From: Chryseobacterium defluvii
GTDB lineage: Bacteria; Bacteroidota; Bacteroidia; Flavobacteriales; Weeksellaceae
Length of the DNA stretch: 64,000 nucleotides
Assembly (NCBI RefSeq): GCF_014204415.1
Contig: NZ_JACHLE010000001.1
Coordinates: forward strand, 744,001 to 808,000
Direction of reading: 5' to 3'
Notes under the pieces: model-generated
What the model was told of the DNA's origin: nothing
The model's database searches: none
The model's input: the letters and a program-made list of their open reading frames with translations, nothing else
In this document: one piece after another, positions 17,609 to 25,919 of the stretch
How positions within the stretch are numbered: position 1 is the first letter of the stretch
Layout of the letters: each line of letters starts with the position of its first letter
Made by a program: the position numbers and the translations under genes

Positions 17609-17653
17609 ATGATAACTATCATTTTTTTGTCTTAGCTAAGTCCATTACTTTTG
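17609..17653 (+). promoter_or_regulatory. Receptor promoter with adjacent inverted repeat
   Basis: TACTTTTG (17646-17653) fits TANNTTTG and TTTG lies at 17626-17629, a slightly short 16-bp spacer. Directly upstream is the inverted repeat ATGATA-AC-TATCAT (17609-17622). Its TGATA/TATCA halves resemble Fur-type half-sites, but the centre is shorter than in the classic site. A metal-responsive operator is possible. Confidence 0.4.
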
Positions 17654-17711
17654 ATTTCTGTAAAAACTCATTTTTCCGGATGCCGTTTCCGGAGTGTAAA
17701 ACAGATAAGAT

Positions 17712-19523
17712 ATGCTCAAAAAAATTGGAAGTATAGTTTTTCTCGGATTTTTATTTTTCATTAATGCCCAGGAGAAAACAACTGATATAGAAACCATAGA
17801 AATTCAGGGAAAATTTATTTCCACACCTTATAAAAGTGCCAACCAGAATATTTCCGTTATTACAAAAGAAGAGATTGCCCATTCACCGGCAAAAAGCATT
17901 GATGAAATTCTCCAGCAAATTCCGGGAATGGATATCAGGAGGAGAGGAGCCAACGGGGTGCAGAGTGATGTGGGCTTCCGTGGAAGTTCTTTCGAGCAGG
18001 TACTTCTTCTCCTGAACGGGATCAGGATGAATGATTCCCAAACAGGACATAATTCTCTGAATCTGCCGCTCGACCTAGAGGATGTGGAAAGGATAGAGAT
18101 CATCAAAGGGCCTGCTGCAAGGAGATTTGGCCAGAACGCCTATGCGGGAGTGATTAATATCATTACAAAAACCTATCCCGGGAAAAGAGTAAAGATCAGT
18201 GCGGAAGGAGGGGATTATGAAACTTATGGTTATGGGTTTAATGCCCATTTGGGTAATGAAAAATTCTCAAATTCACTTCAGGCCAATTCCAATACTTCAC
18301 AGGGATATATGCACAATACGGATTATGAGATCCGCAACGTCTTTTATCAGAGTAAGATGAATATAAATAACGGAAACCTGAGCCTGCAGGCTGGCTTTTC
18401 TGAAAAGAAATTCGGAGCGAACGGATTTTATTCTTCACCAAAGGCTACGGAGCAGTATGAGGAAGTACAGGCATCTGTTGTCAGTCTGGCTCATCAGCAG
18501 ACTTTTGAAAATTTAAGACTCAATTCGAATATATATTGGAGAAGGGGGCAGGATATGTACCTTTATAACAGGGAAAAACCTGAGATCTACAGGAATATGC
18601 ATATTGGAAATAATGTGGGCGGAGAGATCAATTCCAGCTATGTCTGGGGATTGGGAACTACAGGTTTAGGAGTTGAGCTCAGGAAAGAGTTTCTGGCGAG
18701 TAATAACCTGGGAGACAGAAACCGTTTTGTATCACAGGTTTTCTTTGAACATCATTTTTCACTGCTCGATAATAAGCTTAATATTTCACCGGGAATTTCG
18801 TGGGCCAATTATTCTAAGGAAGGCAACTTTTTCTATCCCGGTCTGGATGTAGGGTATAATCTCACCCCGGCTCACAAGGTTTATGGAAATATAGCCACAG
18901 TACACCGGGTTCCCACATTTACCGATCTTTATTATGTAAGTAAAACGGAGCAGGGAAATCCTGACCTGATCCCGGAAAATGCAGTATATGCAGAAGCCGG
19001 ATACCAGTTTCAGAACAACAGGATCTTGGCTAAAATCAGTGGATTTATGAGAAATTCTGACAATTCGATCGACTGGATCAAAAAATCGCTGGAAGATCCT
19101 GTATGGTATGCACAGAATGTAGGTAAAATTGATACGAAAGGGGTAGAAGTGGAACTCAATCACAAAGTGTTAAAGTGGCTGAAATATTCAGCGGGATATA
19201 CCTATTTGGATAACAGGCTAAAAGCATCAGATAATTTTGTTTCGAGATATGTAGTTGATAATCTAAAGCATCAGTTCATTGGAAAGCTGGAAATCCGATT
19301 CCTGAAATATTTTACCAATGAGTTCGTCTACAGGTATAATGAGAGGATGAATTCAGGCAGCTATAATCTCCTTGATCAGAAGGTAAGTTTTGCTAAAGAT
19401 AATTTTACAGTATATGCTTTGATCAATAACATCACTGATACAAAATACACTGAGACATTTGGAGTTCAGATGCCTGACAGATGGTTTCATATAGGGGTTT
19501 CATACAATATTAATATTAAGTAA
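17712..19523 (+). CDS. TonB-dependent receptor, BtuB-like
   Basis: A 603-aa outer-membrane receptor. Signal peptide MLKKIGSIVFLGFLFFINAQ, then the plug domain with SVITKEEIAHSPAKSIDEIL, IPGMDIRRRGANG.QSDVGFRG and IEIIKGPAARRFGQNAYAGVINIITK, then the 22-strand-type barrel ending HIGVSYNINIK. No carboxypeptidase-like N-terminal domain is present, so it is of the short siderophore/cobalamin class rather than a SusC. It imports its ligand using TonB-ExbBD energy from the inner membrane. The cargo is uncertain: there is no cobalamin riboswitch, and the possible Fur-like repeat upstream would favour iron. Confidence 0.92.
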   Translation: MLKKIGSIVFLGFLFFINAQEKTTDIETIEIQGKFISTPYKSANQNISVITKEEIAHSPAKSIDEILQQIPGMDIRRRGANGVQSDVGFRGSSFEQVLLLLNGIRMNDSQTGHNSLNLPLDLEDVERIEIIKGPAARRFGQNAYAGVINIITKTYPGKRVKISAEGGDYETYGYGFNAHLGNEKFSNSLQANSNTSQGYMHNTDYEIRNVFYQSKMNINNGNLSLQAGFSEKKFGANGFYSSPKATEQYEEVQASVVSLAHQQTFENLRLNSNIYWRRGQDMYLYNREKPEIYRNMHIGNNVGGEINSSYVWGLGTTGLGVELRKEFLASNNLGDRNRFVSQVFFEHHFSLLDNKLNISPGISWANYSKEGNFFYPGLDVGYNLTPAHKVYGNIATVHRVPTFTDLYYVSKTEQGNPDLIPENAVYAEAGYQFQNNRILAKISGFMRNSDNSIDWIKKSLEDPVWYAQNVGKIDTKGVEVELNHKVLKWLKYSAGYTYLDNRLKASDNFVSRYVVDNLKHQFIGKLEIRFLKYFTNEFVYRYNERMNSGSYNLLDQKVSFAKDNFTVYALINNITDTKYTETFGVQMPDRWFHIGVSYNINIK

Positions 19524-19552
19524 ACTTAACATTACCCAATTGTTAAATGCTA

Positions 19553-19560
19553 TATTTTTG
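19553..19560 (+). promoter_or_regulatory. Possible -7 box before the DUF2490 gene
   Basis: TATTTTTG fits TANNTTTG and ends 12 bp before the Met at 19573. No TTG lies at the right distance upstream, so it may be weak; read-through from the receptor gene is also possible. Confidence 0.35.
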
Positions 19561-19572
19561 CAAAAATTTTTT

Positions 19573-20289
19573 ATGAAACTTTTTTTAGGCCTGAGTTTAT
19601 TTTTCTCCATTACTTTTTTTAAGGCGCAGGAACATATTTCCAGCTTCAATGCACTCACGCTCACCTATAAGTTTCATCCCAAGTTTTTCCTGTATGCAGA
19701 AGGGCAGTTAAGAGGGAATGAGGAATTCAGTTATCCTGATTATTATGAAATAAAAGGGGGATTGGGATACAATCTTACCAAAAATCATAAACCTTTTATC
19801 GGTCTTGGAAGGTATGTGAGCTATAAAAATCATTCCTTAAGCAGAGAGGAGTTCAGGGTCTGGCTGCAGGATGTGATCGACATCAAAAAAGGAGTCGTAA
19901 AATTTGAAAACCGTTTCCGTGCCGAGCAGAGTTGGTTTTATGAGCCTAAAACAGATAGAAATTCTACAAGAAACCGTTTCCGTTACCGTTTGAACATCAC
20001 CGTTCCTTTGAATGCCAAAAGCGTAAAGCCGGGAACTGTTTTTGCCAACGTATATGATGAGCTTTTCTTTGTAACGCCTATGAAGCCTACATTTGCCAGA
20101 AACAGGGTATATGGAGGATTCGGTTATCAGATAGATGATAACTTCGGGCTGGCAGCAGGGTATCTCTGGCAAAGGGAATTCGAAGCTTCAGGAAATAAAA
20201 ACCTACATTTTCTTTACCTTGCCATCAATATCAATATTGACGGAACAAAACCTGAAACAAAATCTTATGATTTCCCGGGTGCGGATTAA
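19573..20289 (+). CDS. DUF2490 outer-membrane-type protein
   Basis: The frame is open from 19540, but MKLFLGLSLFFSITFFKAQ at 19573 is a proper signal peptide, giving 238 aa. The mature part alternates short beta strands with turns (TLTYKFHPKFFLYAEGQLRG, GLGYNLTKNHKPFIGLGRY, RFRYRLNITVPL) and ends in an aromatic-rich strand, as in DUF2490 proteins, a Bacteroidota family of probable small outer-membrane barrels without known function. It follows the TonB receptor by 49 bp and overlaps the convergent M48 gene by 4 bp at the stops. Confidence 0.8.
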   Translation: MKLFLGLSLFFSITFFKAQEHISSFNALTLTYKFHPKFFLYAEGQLRGNEEFSYPDYYEIKGGLGYNLTKNHKPFIGLGRYVSYKNHSLSREEFRVWLQDVIDIKKGVVKFENRFRAEQSWFYEPKTDRNSTRNRFRYRLNITVPLNAKSVKPGTVFANVYDELFFVTPMKPTFARNRVYGGFGYQIDDNFGLAAGYLWQREFEASGNKNLHFLYLAININIDGTKPETKSYDFPGAD

Positions 20290-22334
20290 GGAACTTTTTT
20301 CAAACCTGCCTGGAAATTTAATAATTCTTCTTTGAAATCCAGATAAATTTTGTTGAGTATTGTCTGATATTCATTCACTAAAGTAAATACTGCATTGACC
20401 TCTTTTTGGATATAGTGGTCATTATTAAAATAAATATACTCAGAATCTATGAATTGTTTCAGCACATTCTGATGCTGTTCTGTTAATAGATCCTTATAAC
20501 TGGAAATCTCTAGAAATTCATTGAGTTTCTTTTTAAAAGGTTTTTCCTGGTTGAGTAATACCGCTCTGTACTTCCGTATCTGATCAAAAGGTAATTGAGT
20601 GGTCATGAATTGTATATGCTTTATAAATTCATTGATTGAGCCATGAAATTCATCATACTCCCTGTCTATAATCGCAAATTTCCTGTATTTATCTGCTAAG
20701 ACCGTTTTATTTTGAGTATCGGCATTACTGTAAAAATATAAGAATATCTGTCTGTCATTTTCAGCCAGGATGGCTTTCACGTTTTCAAGATTTTGAGAGA
20801 GTTCCGGGATTAAATTTTCCGAATCCTTTGTTTTATAAAGAGCTCCGTTATATTTGAAAGTTTTAATTACTTTGGGATTGGCTATAAGGTAGTTTAAGGT
20901 ATTCAAATCATTTTCAATTCCTATTTTTTCGTGGACTAATGAAACATTTTTATCACTAAAAAAGCCATCGGCTTTAATATGTTGATCAGTAGTATTAATT
21001 ATCGCGTCAATATTTTCCAAAACAGGATGATGCCTTTCATAATATCCATTAAAATGGGTATTCATGGTCTGATATGGGTACTTTTCAAGATACAGGCTTA
21101 CGAATTCCTTATCATCAATCACTTTACCGACATTTTTAATGTGGTATAAGGTCAGATACTTATTAGTCAGTATCTTACATATATTATCAAATCCGTGAAC
21201 AATATTTTTAGCGAGGTCATTATTTTCAAGGCAGTTTTTAGTATTGTTTTTCCAGATCTTCTCGATCCTTTTATCAATATCAGGGTGAGATGCCCATTGA
21301 TCCTCGATCTCTATTTTCGTTTTATTATAGCGTTTTATATCTTCTGCATCCACCTTTGGTAAGCCGTTCTCATAAGAATGATTATTTTTTTCGCTAATAA
21401 TCTTCATTAATGAGCTTTGATTTTCATAAAGATTTTCAGGAAGGTATTTTTGCTCGCTATTTGTGTAGAATAATAATGAATTATCCAATGCCGACTGGCT
21501 TAGCTCAAGTCTTAATAAACAAGACACCTGCTCCTTAGGATTGGTAATATAAGTCGAAATAGCATCGGCATGATATTCCATTTCTCTCTGTAATGAAGCA
21601 TGATTTTTAAATAAGAAGTTTGAAACGCTTTTTAGAATAAACTGAAATACACTGATAAAGCCTATAGAAATAAGTCCGAAGAATTTAAAAGCCGCATATC
21701 CGGACCCTTCCAAAATAAAGGCTTCATAATTCTTATTGTTATACACTGTTTCAAAAATAATTTTCTCTGCCTGATTGACATATCCTCCCACTTTCATACT
21801 CTTTTGGGAAAAATGGCCGAACTCGTGGGCCAGGATCGTTTTTAATTCACCTACACTTGTGGAATTGATAAGCCCTATACCGATGGTCAGATTCTTCTTT
21901 GCCGGTAAGAACATACTCCAGAAAATGGAATCATAGCTTACACTCGCATTTACATCCGGAGAAAGAAAAACTTTTTTAGGTGCTTGAACATTGGTTTCCA
22001 GTACGATCCCATCAATAACTGCAAAAAGCTCGGGCTGGTGATTACGTGTAATTTCGATCAGGTGGCTTTTATCGTAATGCGGATTAGAAAAAATAAATCT
22101 TATCAGGAAGTAAAACACAAAAAGACCGATACTAAACAGTCCTATTGCCGCAATGATAGTGAAGGTGTTTATATCAAAAGCCAAGATCTTAACAGCTCCG
22201 TAACCTAATAAGAAAATTAAAAGGAGTGAAATTAAAATTAAAACAAAATAGAGGGTGAAAAATATCAAAACTGATACAATTGCGGAAGCCAGCTTACTCT
22301 TGTAAACCGAAGAAATTTTAGGGAGGTTATTCAT
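20286..22334 (-). CDS. M48-family membrane metalloprotease
   Basis: A 682-aa protein with two N-terminal membrane helices (residues about 17-45 and 55-80), then the zinc-protease signature ILAHEFGHFSQKS (HExxH, with Glu as catalytic base) and the third ligand in EMEYHADAIS. These are the elements of M48 peptidases (HtpX/Ste24 group), which cleave membrane or envelope proteins. The C-terminal 350 residues are largely helical, lack a family I can name and are longer than in HtpX. The hydrophobic stretch after HEFGH (near 215-235) may be a further membrane segment. Confidence 0.88.
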   Translation of the reverse strand: MNNLPKISSVYKSKLASAIVSVLIFFTLYFVLILISLLLIFLLGYGAVKILAFDINTFTIIAAIGLFSIGLFVFYFLIRFIFSNPHYDKSHLIEITRNHQPELFAVIDGIVLETNVQAPKKVFLSPDVNASVSYDSIFWSMFLPAKKNLTIGIGLINSTSVGELKTILAHEFGHFSQKSMKVGGYVNQAEKIIFETVYNNKNYEAFILEGSGYAAFKFFGLISIGFISVFQFILKSVSNFLFKNHASLQREMEYHADAISTYITNPKEQVSCLLRLELSQSALDNSLLFYTNSEQKYLPENLYENQSSLMKIISEKNNHSYENGLPKVDAEDIKRYNKTKIEIEDQWASHPDIDKRIEKIWKNNTKNCLENNDLAKNIVHGFDNICKILTNKYLTLYHIKNVGKVIDDKEFVSLYLEKYPYQTMNTHFNGYYERHHPVLENIDAIINTTDQHIKADGFFSDKNVSLVHEKIGIENDLNTLNYLIANPKVIKTFKYNGALYKTKDSENLIPELSQNLENVKAILAENDRQIFLYFYSNADTQNKTVLADKYRKFAIIDREYDEFHGSINEFIKHIQFMTTQLPFDQIRKYRAVLLNQEKPFKKKLNEFLEISSYKDLLTEQHQNVLKQFIDSEYIYFNNDHYIQKEVNAVFTLVNEYQTILNKIYLDFKEELLNFQAGLKKVP

Positions 22335-22342
22335 TTGGATTT

Positions 22343-22789
22343 TTAGTATTTCTCTGTCAAATATCGGTATGCCTTTAAATATTTATTGAGTCTTTTGATA
22401 TCTTTAGGAGTAAGCTCGCGGTTTACCCTTCTCAGATCCATATTATCACGGAGATCGTTCAACTTTACGGCTACAGCCAAAGGGGATCTTTCCGTTCTCC
22501 TGATAAAGTCATCATAGTCTTCATCGGGATCAAATTTGGTGAGACAGCTGACTGCGAACAGGATGTACTCCGGAAAGCCCTCACTTCTTAAATAATCGAG
22601 GCTAAATTCAGCAGGATGATCTTCAACAACATCGTGAAGAACTCCGACAATTTTTTCGTCCATCGTTTTACCATACTCCATTACACGCATTACATGGGCA
22701 ATATAAGGGGCATCATATTTATCGGTCTGCCCTTTATGGGCTCTGTCAGCAATTTTTATGGCTTTATATAGTAAGTCTTCTTTTGTCAT
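22343..22789 (-). CDS. HD-domain hydrolase of the RelA/SpoT-hydrolase type
   Basis: A 148-aa single-domain protein with AHKGQTDKYDAPYIAHVMRVM, VGVLHDVVEDH (HD pair plus ED) and VAVKLNDLRDNMDL. This string is the pattern of the (p)ppGpp hydrolase half of RelA/SpoT and of the small Mesh1-like alarmone hydrolases (HD_4 group). Small stand-alone members may hydrolyse ppGpp or other nucleotides, and no synthetase domain is attached. It starts upstream of the M48 gene with an 8-bp gap, so they may share a transcript. Confidence 0.8.
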   Translation of the reverse strand: MTKEDLLYKAIKIADRAHKGQTDKYDAPYIAHVMRVMEYGKTMDEKIVGVLHDVVEDHPAEFSLDYLRSEGFPEYILFAVSCLTKFDPDEDYDDFIRRTERSPLAVAVKLNDLRDNMDLRRVNRELTPKDIKRLNKYLKAYRYLTEKY

Positions 22790-22815
22790 TCCAATGGAAA
22801 TAGATTACAAAAATA

Positions 22816-22845
22816 AAAAATGCCTCAGGATTGTGAAGCATTTTT
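22816..22845 (-). terminator. Terminator of the YegP-like gene
   Basis: AAAAATGC (22816-22823) pairs with GCATTTTT (22838-22845). On the minus strand it ends in T residues 23 bp after the YegP stop. Confidence 0.7.
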
Positions 22846-22867
22846 GTATTAATTATTTTACATGATC

Positions 22868-23203
22868 TTATCGGCCGGTCTCGTCTTCCACCACGGCTCC
22901 CGGAGCATTGGTTTTTACAGATTCTATCCCGTTTTCCATCCCGTTCTCCGATTCGTACATCTGGCTGGTTCCTATGACCTGGCCATTGCCTGCTTTTAAA
23001 TTGAAATAACATCTGTCATCTGATGCGGTTTTTCTTTCAAAGTTTGAATCACTTCCGGAATTGGTTCTCACCGATTCAATGCCGTTTTCACAGGCAGATC
23101 TGGATCCATATCCCTGGCTGGTTAGGATAACCTGTCCGTTTCCAGCCTTTAAATTGAATTGAAAATCGTCGTTGGTTCTTTTGGAGATAATAAATTTTCC
23201 CAT
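22868..23203 (-). CDS. YegP/DUF1508 tandem-repeat protein
   Basis: A 111-aa protein made of two copies of the DUF1508 unit: FQFNLKAGNGQVILTSQGY (residues about 14-32) and CYFNLKAGNGQVIGTSQMY (about 65-83), each followed by NGIESV(R/K)TN. E. coli YegP has the same duplication; its function is not established. No signal peptide. Flanked by a terminator downstream and a small secreted-protein gene upstream, it appears monocistronic. Confidence 0.92.
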   Translation of the reverse strand: MGKFIISKRTNDDFQFNLKAGNGQVILTSQGYGSRSACENGIESVRTNSGSDSNFERKTASDDRCYFNLKAGNGQVIGTSQMYESENGMENGIESVKTNAPGAVVEDETGR

Positions 23204-23248
23204 AGTTTGATATTTTAAAATTTTTGGTTATAGCTTAGTTTTGATTAA

Positions 23249-23551
23249 TTATTTTTTTGGTTCATTTTCAGGCTTTTCAGGAGGAGTTGAATTCAGAATT
23301 TTATATTCCGAATGATCTTTTTGAGGCTCATTTAAACCTGAATATACGAAATCATTCTTTGGCTTAGCAACAGGCATTTCATATTCTTTTTTCTGTTGAC
23401 GCTCTAAAGAACTTTTATTTTGTAGTTTCATCAGATCATTATATTCATAGATCTTTATGGGACCTGTTTTCGGTGATGGCAGCACTTTTTCTTTTTTCTG
23501 GGCAGAAACCAACACTGAAACTAGGATAAAAGGAATTAATATTGTTTTCAT
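23249..23551 (-). CDS. Small secreted protein, unknown function
   Basis: The frame is open from 23566, but MKTILIPFILVSVLVSAQ at 23551 is a clear signal peptide, so this start is preferred (100 aa). The mature part of about 80 residues is Lys/Pro/Glu-rich, low in hydrophobics and probably disordered, ending PPEKPENEPKK. I recognise no family. Confidence 0.6.
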   Translation of the reverse strand: MKTILIPFILVSVLVSAQKKEKVLPSPKTGPIKIYEYNDLMKLQNKSSLERQQKKEYEMPVAKPKNDFVYSGLNEPQKDHSEYKILNSTPPEKPENEPKK

Positions 23552-23593
23552 CAATTGAATTTTCAATAAAATTAAAGAAAATTTATTAAAAAC

Positions 23594-23621
23594 AAAAAAA
23601 CGCCTCCAAAAGAGACGTTTA
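23594..23621 (-). terminator. Terminator of the beta-oxidation operon
   Basis: On the minus strand AAACG-TCTC ... GAG-GCGTTTTTTTG forms a stem with one mismatch and a T7 tail, 25-50 bp after the acyl-CoA dehydrogenase stop. Confidence 0.7.
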
Positions 23622-23645
23622 AAATCAAATTATCTGGTTTAAAGA

Positions 23646-25436
23646 CTAATAATGTCCTTTTTCAATATAGTGTGCAGCAATCTTTTCAGTTAATGCCACT
23701 ACATTCGGCTGATTGGTATATTTGGTAAACCTTCTCAATCCTGAAAGCATCATTCTCTGCTCATCTCCTTCGGCAAAAGAAACAATTCCTTCTTTGGCGG
23801 CAGCGATGATCTTTTCAACTGCTTTATAAAGATTCAGCTGAGCCATTGCTGCTTCCACAGAGTCAGGGGAGAAGTGCTTTTCTACTCTTAATATAGTAGA
23901 TTCCGCCATGTAGATCTGGTTAAGGATCTCTGAGGCATTCAATAATAAATGCTGCTGCTTTTCAATTTCGGTCATATATTTCTGAAGGGCAGCACCAGAA
24001 ACCATTAAAAATACTTTCTTAAGATTGGCCACAATGGCTTTTTCTTCACTCATGAATGCAGAATAATCAGGCACTTCAAATGAAGGGATACCCATTAATT
24101 CTTTGCTGATAGCCATTGCAGGGGATAACAGATCCAATTCTCCTTTCATTGCTCTCTTGATGAGCATTCCTACAGATAAAAGCCTGTTGATCTCATTGGT
24201 TCCTTCATAGATCCTTGAAATCCTTGAATCTCTCCATGCTGCTTCCATCGGAGTATCTTCGGAGAATCCCATCCCACCATATACCTGGATTCCTTCATCA
24301 GCGGTAAGCTGGGCAAGATCGGAAACGAAAACTTTAAGGATAGAGCATTCTACCGCAAATTCTTCCACACCTTTCAATTCTGCTGCCTGATGGTCTAATC
24401 CGCCTGCAACCAGCTCATCAATTTTATCCTGAACATTTTTAGCCGCTCTGTATGATCCTGATTCGCTTACGAAGGTTCCCGCAGCCATTTCAGCAATCTT
24501 CTTTCTGATCGCACCGAAAGTTGAAATAGAAACCCCGAATTGTTTTCTTTCATTAGAATACTGGATAGAATGATTCAAAATCCTTCTTTGAGCATCAAGG
24601 CAGGCTGCTGCCAATTTGATACGGCCTACATTCAATGCATTAAGAGCGATTTTGAACCCGTTATTTCTTTCACCCAAAAGGTTCTCAACAGGAATTTTCA
24701 TATCATTAAAGAAAACCTGACGGGTAGAGGAGGCACGGATCCCTAATTTATGTTCTTCTTCACCAAAAGTAAGGCTTCCCGGATTTTCGAGCTCGGAACG
24801 GTTGATCACAAAGCCCGTAATGTTCTTATCATCATCTATTTTAGCAAATAAAGTGAATGTATCTGCAAACCCTGCATTGGAAATCCACATTTTCTGCCCG
24901 TTGATGATATAATGTTTTCCATCTTCAGAAAGTTTTGCTTTCGTTTTTCCTGAATTGGCATCAGAACCTGCATCCGGTTCCGTAAGGCAGTATGCCCCGA
25001 ATTTTGTACCTGCTGCCAGATCCGGAAGGTATTTTTTCTTTAACTCTTCTGAACCGTAAAGCAGGATAGGAAGTGTCCCGATTCCGGTATGTGCCCCATA
25101 AGCTGTTGCCAATGAACCTGTAACTCCTGAAATGTAATCACATGCCAGCATAGTCGTCACAAAGCCCATTCCAAGACCTCCATATTCTTCAGGAACCGCA
25201 ATTCCCAATAATCCCATTTCTCCAAGCTTACGCATTACCTCTTCAGTGAATGCATAATCTTTCTTTTCAAAACGTTCTTTTTGCGGAACCACGTCTCTGT
25301 CAATAAATTCCTTTGCGGAATCACGAAGCATTTTTTGTTCTTCTGAAAGCTCCTCCAAAGAAAAGATCTCATTAGCAGGAATTTCTCTGATCAGGAACTC
25401 ACCGCCTTTTAATGTTTTATTAAGTGTATCGCTCAT
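23646..25436 (-). CDS. Acyl-CoA dehydrogenase
   Basis: A 596-aa FAD enzyme that introduces the trans-2 double bond in fatty acyl-CoA. The N-terminal and middle domains show YCLTEPDAGSDANSGKT, WISNAGFADTFTLFAK and VPEEYGGLGMG; the C-terminal helical domain shows RKQFGVSIS and IQVYGGMGFSEDTPMEAAWRDSRISRIYEGTNEI in pieces, including the usual catalytic IYEGTNEI segment. It is about 200 residues longer than classical ACADs, with a C-terminal helical extension as in VLCAD-like enzymes. Last gene of the operon after fadB-like and thiolase genes; an inverted-repeat element with an S23-type ORF sits between it and the thiolase. Confidence 0.95.
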   Translation of the reverse strand: MSDTLNKTLKGGEFLIREIPANEIFSLEELSEEQKMLRDSAKEFIDRDVVPQKERFEKKDYAFTEEVMRKLGEMGLLGIAVPEEYGGLGMGFVTTMLACDYISGVTGSLATAYGAHTGIGTLPILLYGSEELKKKYLPDLAAGTKFGAYCLTEPDAGSDANSGKTKAKLSEDGKHYIINGQKMWISNAGFADTFTLFAKIDDDKNITGFVINRSELENPGSLTFGEEEHKLGIRASSTRQVFFNDMKIPVENLLGERNNGFKIALNALNVGRIKLAAACLDAQRRILNHSIQYSNERKQFGVSISTFGAIRKKIAEMAAGTFVSESGSYRAAKNVQDKIDELVAGGLDHQAAELKGVEEFAVECSILKVFVSDLAQLTADEGIQVYGGMGFSEDTPMEAAWRDSRISRIYEGTNEINRLLSVGMLIKRAMKGELDLLSPAMAISKELMGIPSFEVPDYSAFMSEEKAIVANLKKVFLMVSGAALQKYMTEIEKQQHLLLNASEILNQIYMAESTILRVEKHFSPDSVEAAMAQLNLYKAVEKIIAAAKEGIVSFAEGDEQRMMLSGLRRFTKYTNQPNVVALTEKIAAHYIEKGHY

Positions 25437-25457
25437 TATTTTAAATTTTTTAGATTA

Positions 25458-25863
25458 AAAGAATAAAGAGAAAAGAATAAAGACTTACAATTTTAAGTTT
25501 TTTTGAAAGCCGGAAATCATTTTCTGTAATTCTGTGATTTTATTTTCTATATTTTCAAGTTTGGACAGATCAAAATAATTTCTGTTCGAAGAGATTATAA
25601 TTTGAGTTTGTAATTCATAAAGAGAACCGAGACTAATTTCTAAAAACCTATTAAAATCTTTATTAGAACTCCTGCTTGAGCCTTCTGCAATATTTGAAGC
25701 GACAGAAACGGAACATCTTCTGATTTGAGATTTTAATCCAAATTCCTCACTTTTTGGAAAACTATCCGTAAGAATATAAATCTCATCTGTCAGTTCTATA
25801 GAAAATCTCCAAATATTCAGATTCTTAAAATTGTAAGTCTTTATTCTTTTCTCTTTATTCTTT
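25458..25863. mobile_element. IVS-like element 1: S23-type ORF between perfect 40-bp inverted repeats
   Basis: Arm 25458-25497 is the exact reverse complement of arm 25824-25863 (40 of 40). The arms contain tandem heptads AGAATAA AGAGAAA AGAATAA AGACTTA (25460-25487). Between them lies a four-helix-bundle (S23/IVS) gene whose stop codon and first conserved residues fall inside the arms. The element occupies almost the whole space between the thiolase stop (25873) and the acyl-CoA dehydrogenase start (25436), in sense with the operon. In the transcript the arms would form a 40-bp duplex, the architecture of 23S rRNA intervening sequences. No target duplication is visible. That it is mobile is inference. 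Confidence 0.6.
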
Positions 25864-25919
25864 GTCTTTTGTCTAAAGCAACTCAAAGATTGAAGCAGCA
25901 CCCTGTCCTGTTCCCACAC
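25485..25919 (-). CDS. Four-helix-bundle protein, S23/IVS family (copy 1)
   Basis: The conserved part NFKNLNIWRFSIELTDEIY ... FGLKSQIRRCSVSVASNIAEG ... DFNRFLEISLGSLYELQTQI is that of the 23S-rRNA intervening-sequence four-helix-bundle family (about 115-120 aa). Function in the family is unknown; relatives are bundle proteins such as Avd of diversity-generating retroelements. The only ATG in frame (25919) lies 47 nt inside the thiolase gene, adding about 25 atypical residues. Between the thiolase stop and the conserved region there is no ATG, only an ATA where one would be expected. The start is therefore uncertain, and the gene may be using a TTG, an unusual codon, or be decaying. Confidence 0.75.
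   Translation of the reverse strand: MWEQDRVLLQSLSCFRQKTKNKEKRIKTYNFKNLNIWRFSIELTDEIYILTDSFPKSEEFGLKSQIRRCSVSVASNIAEGSSRSSNKDFNRFLEISLGSLYELQTQIIISSNRNYFDLSKLENIENKITELQKMISGFQKNLKL

Larger units (their letters stand above)
17256..17711. other. Gap with mini-ORF, terminator and receptor promoter
   Basis: About 455 bp between the divergent uvrA and TonB receptor genes. The first 250 bp are AT-rich without clear pattern. From 17506 the plus strand has a 16-codon ORF, a strong terminator (17581-17608), an inverted repeat (17609-17622) and a promoter-like pair (17626-17653), each listed separately. No cobalamin or other riboswitch signature was found. Confidence 0.5.

Noticed and set aside
17256..17711. 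Cobalamin riboswitch before the BtuB-like receptor
   Set aside because: No B12-box-like sequence or conserved core could be found in the gap.
25440..25880. CRISPR array suggested by repeated short units
   Set aside because: Units are 7 bp, contiguous and without spacers of constant length; no cas genes in the window.
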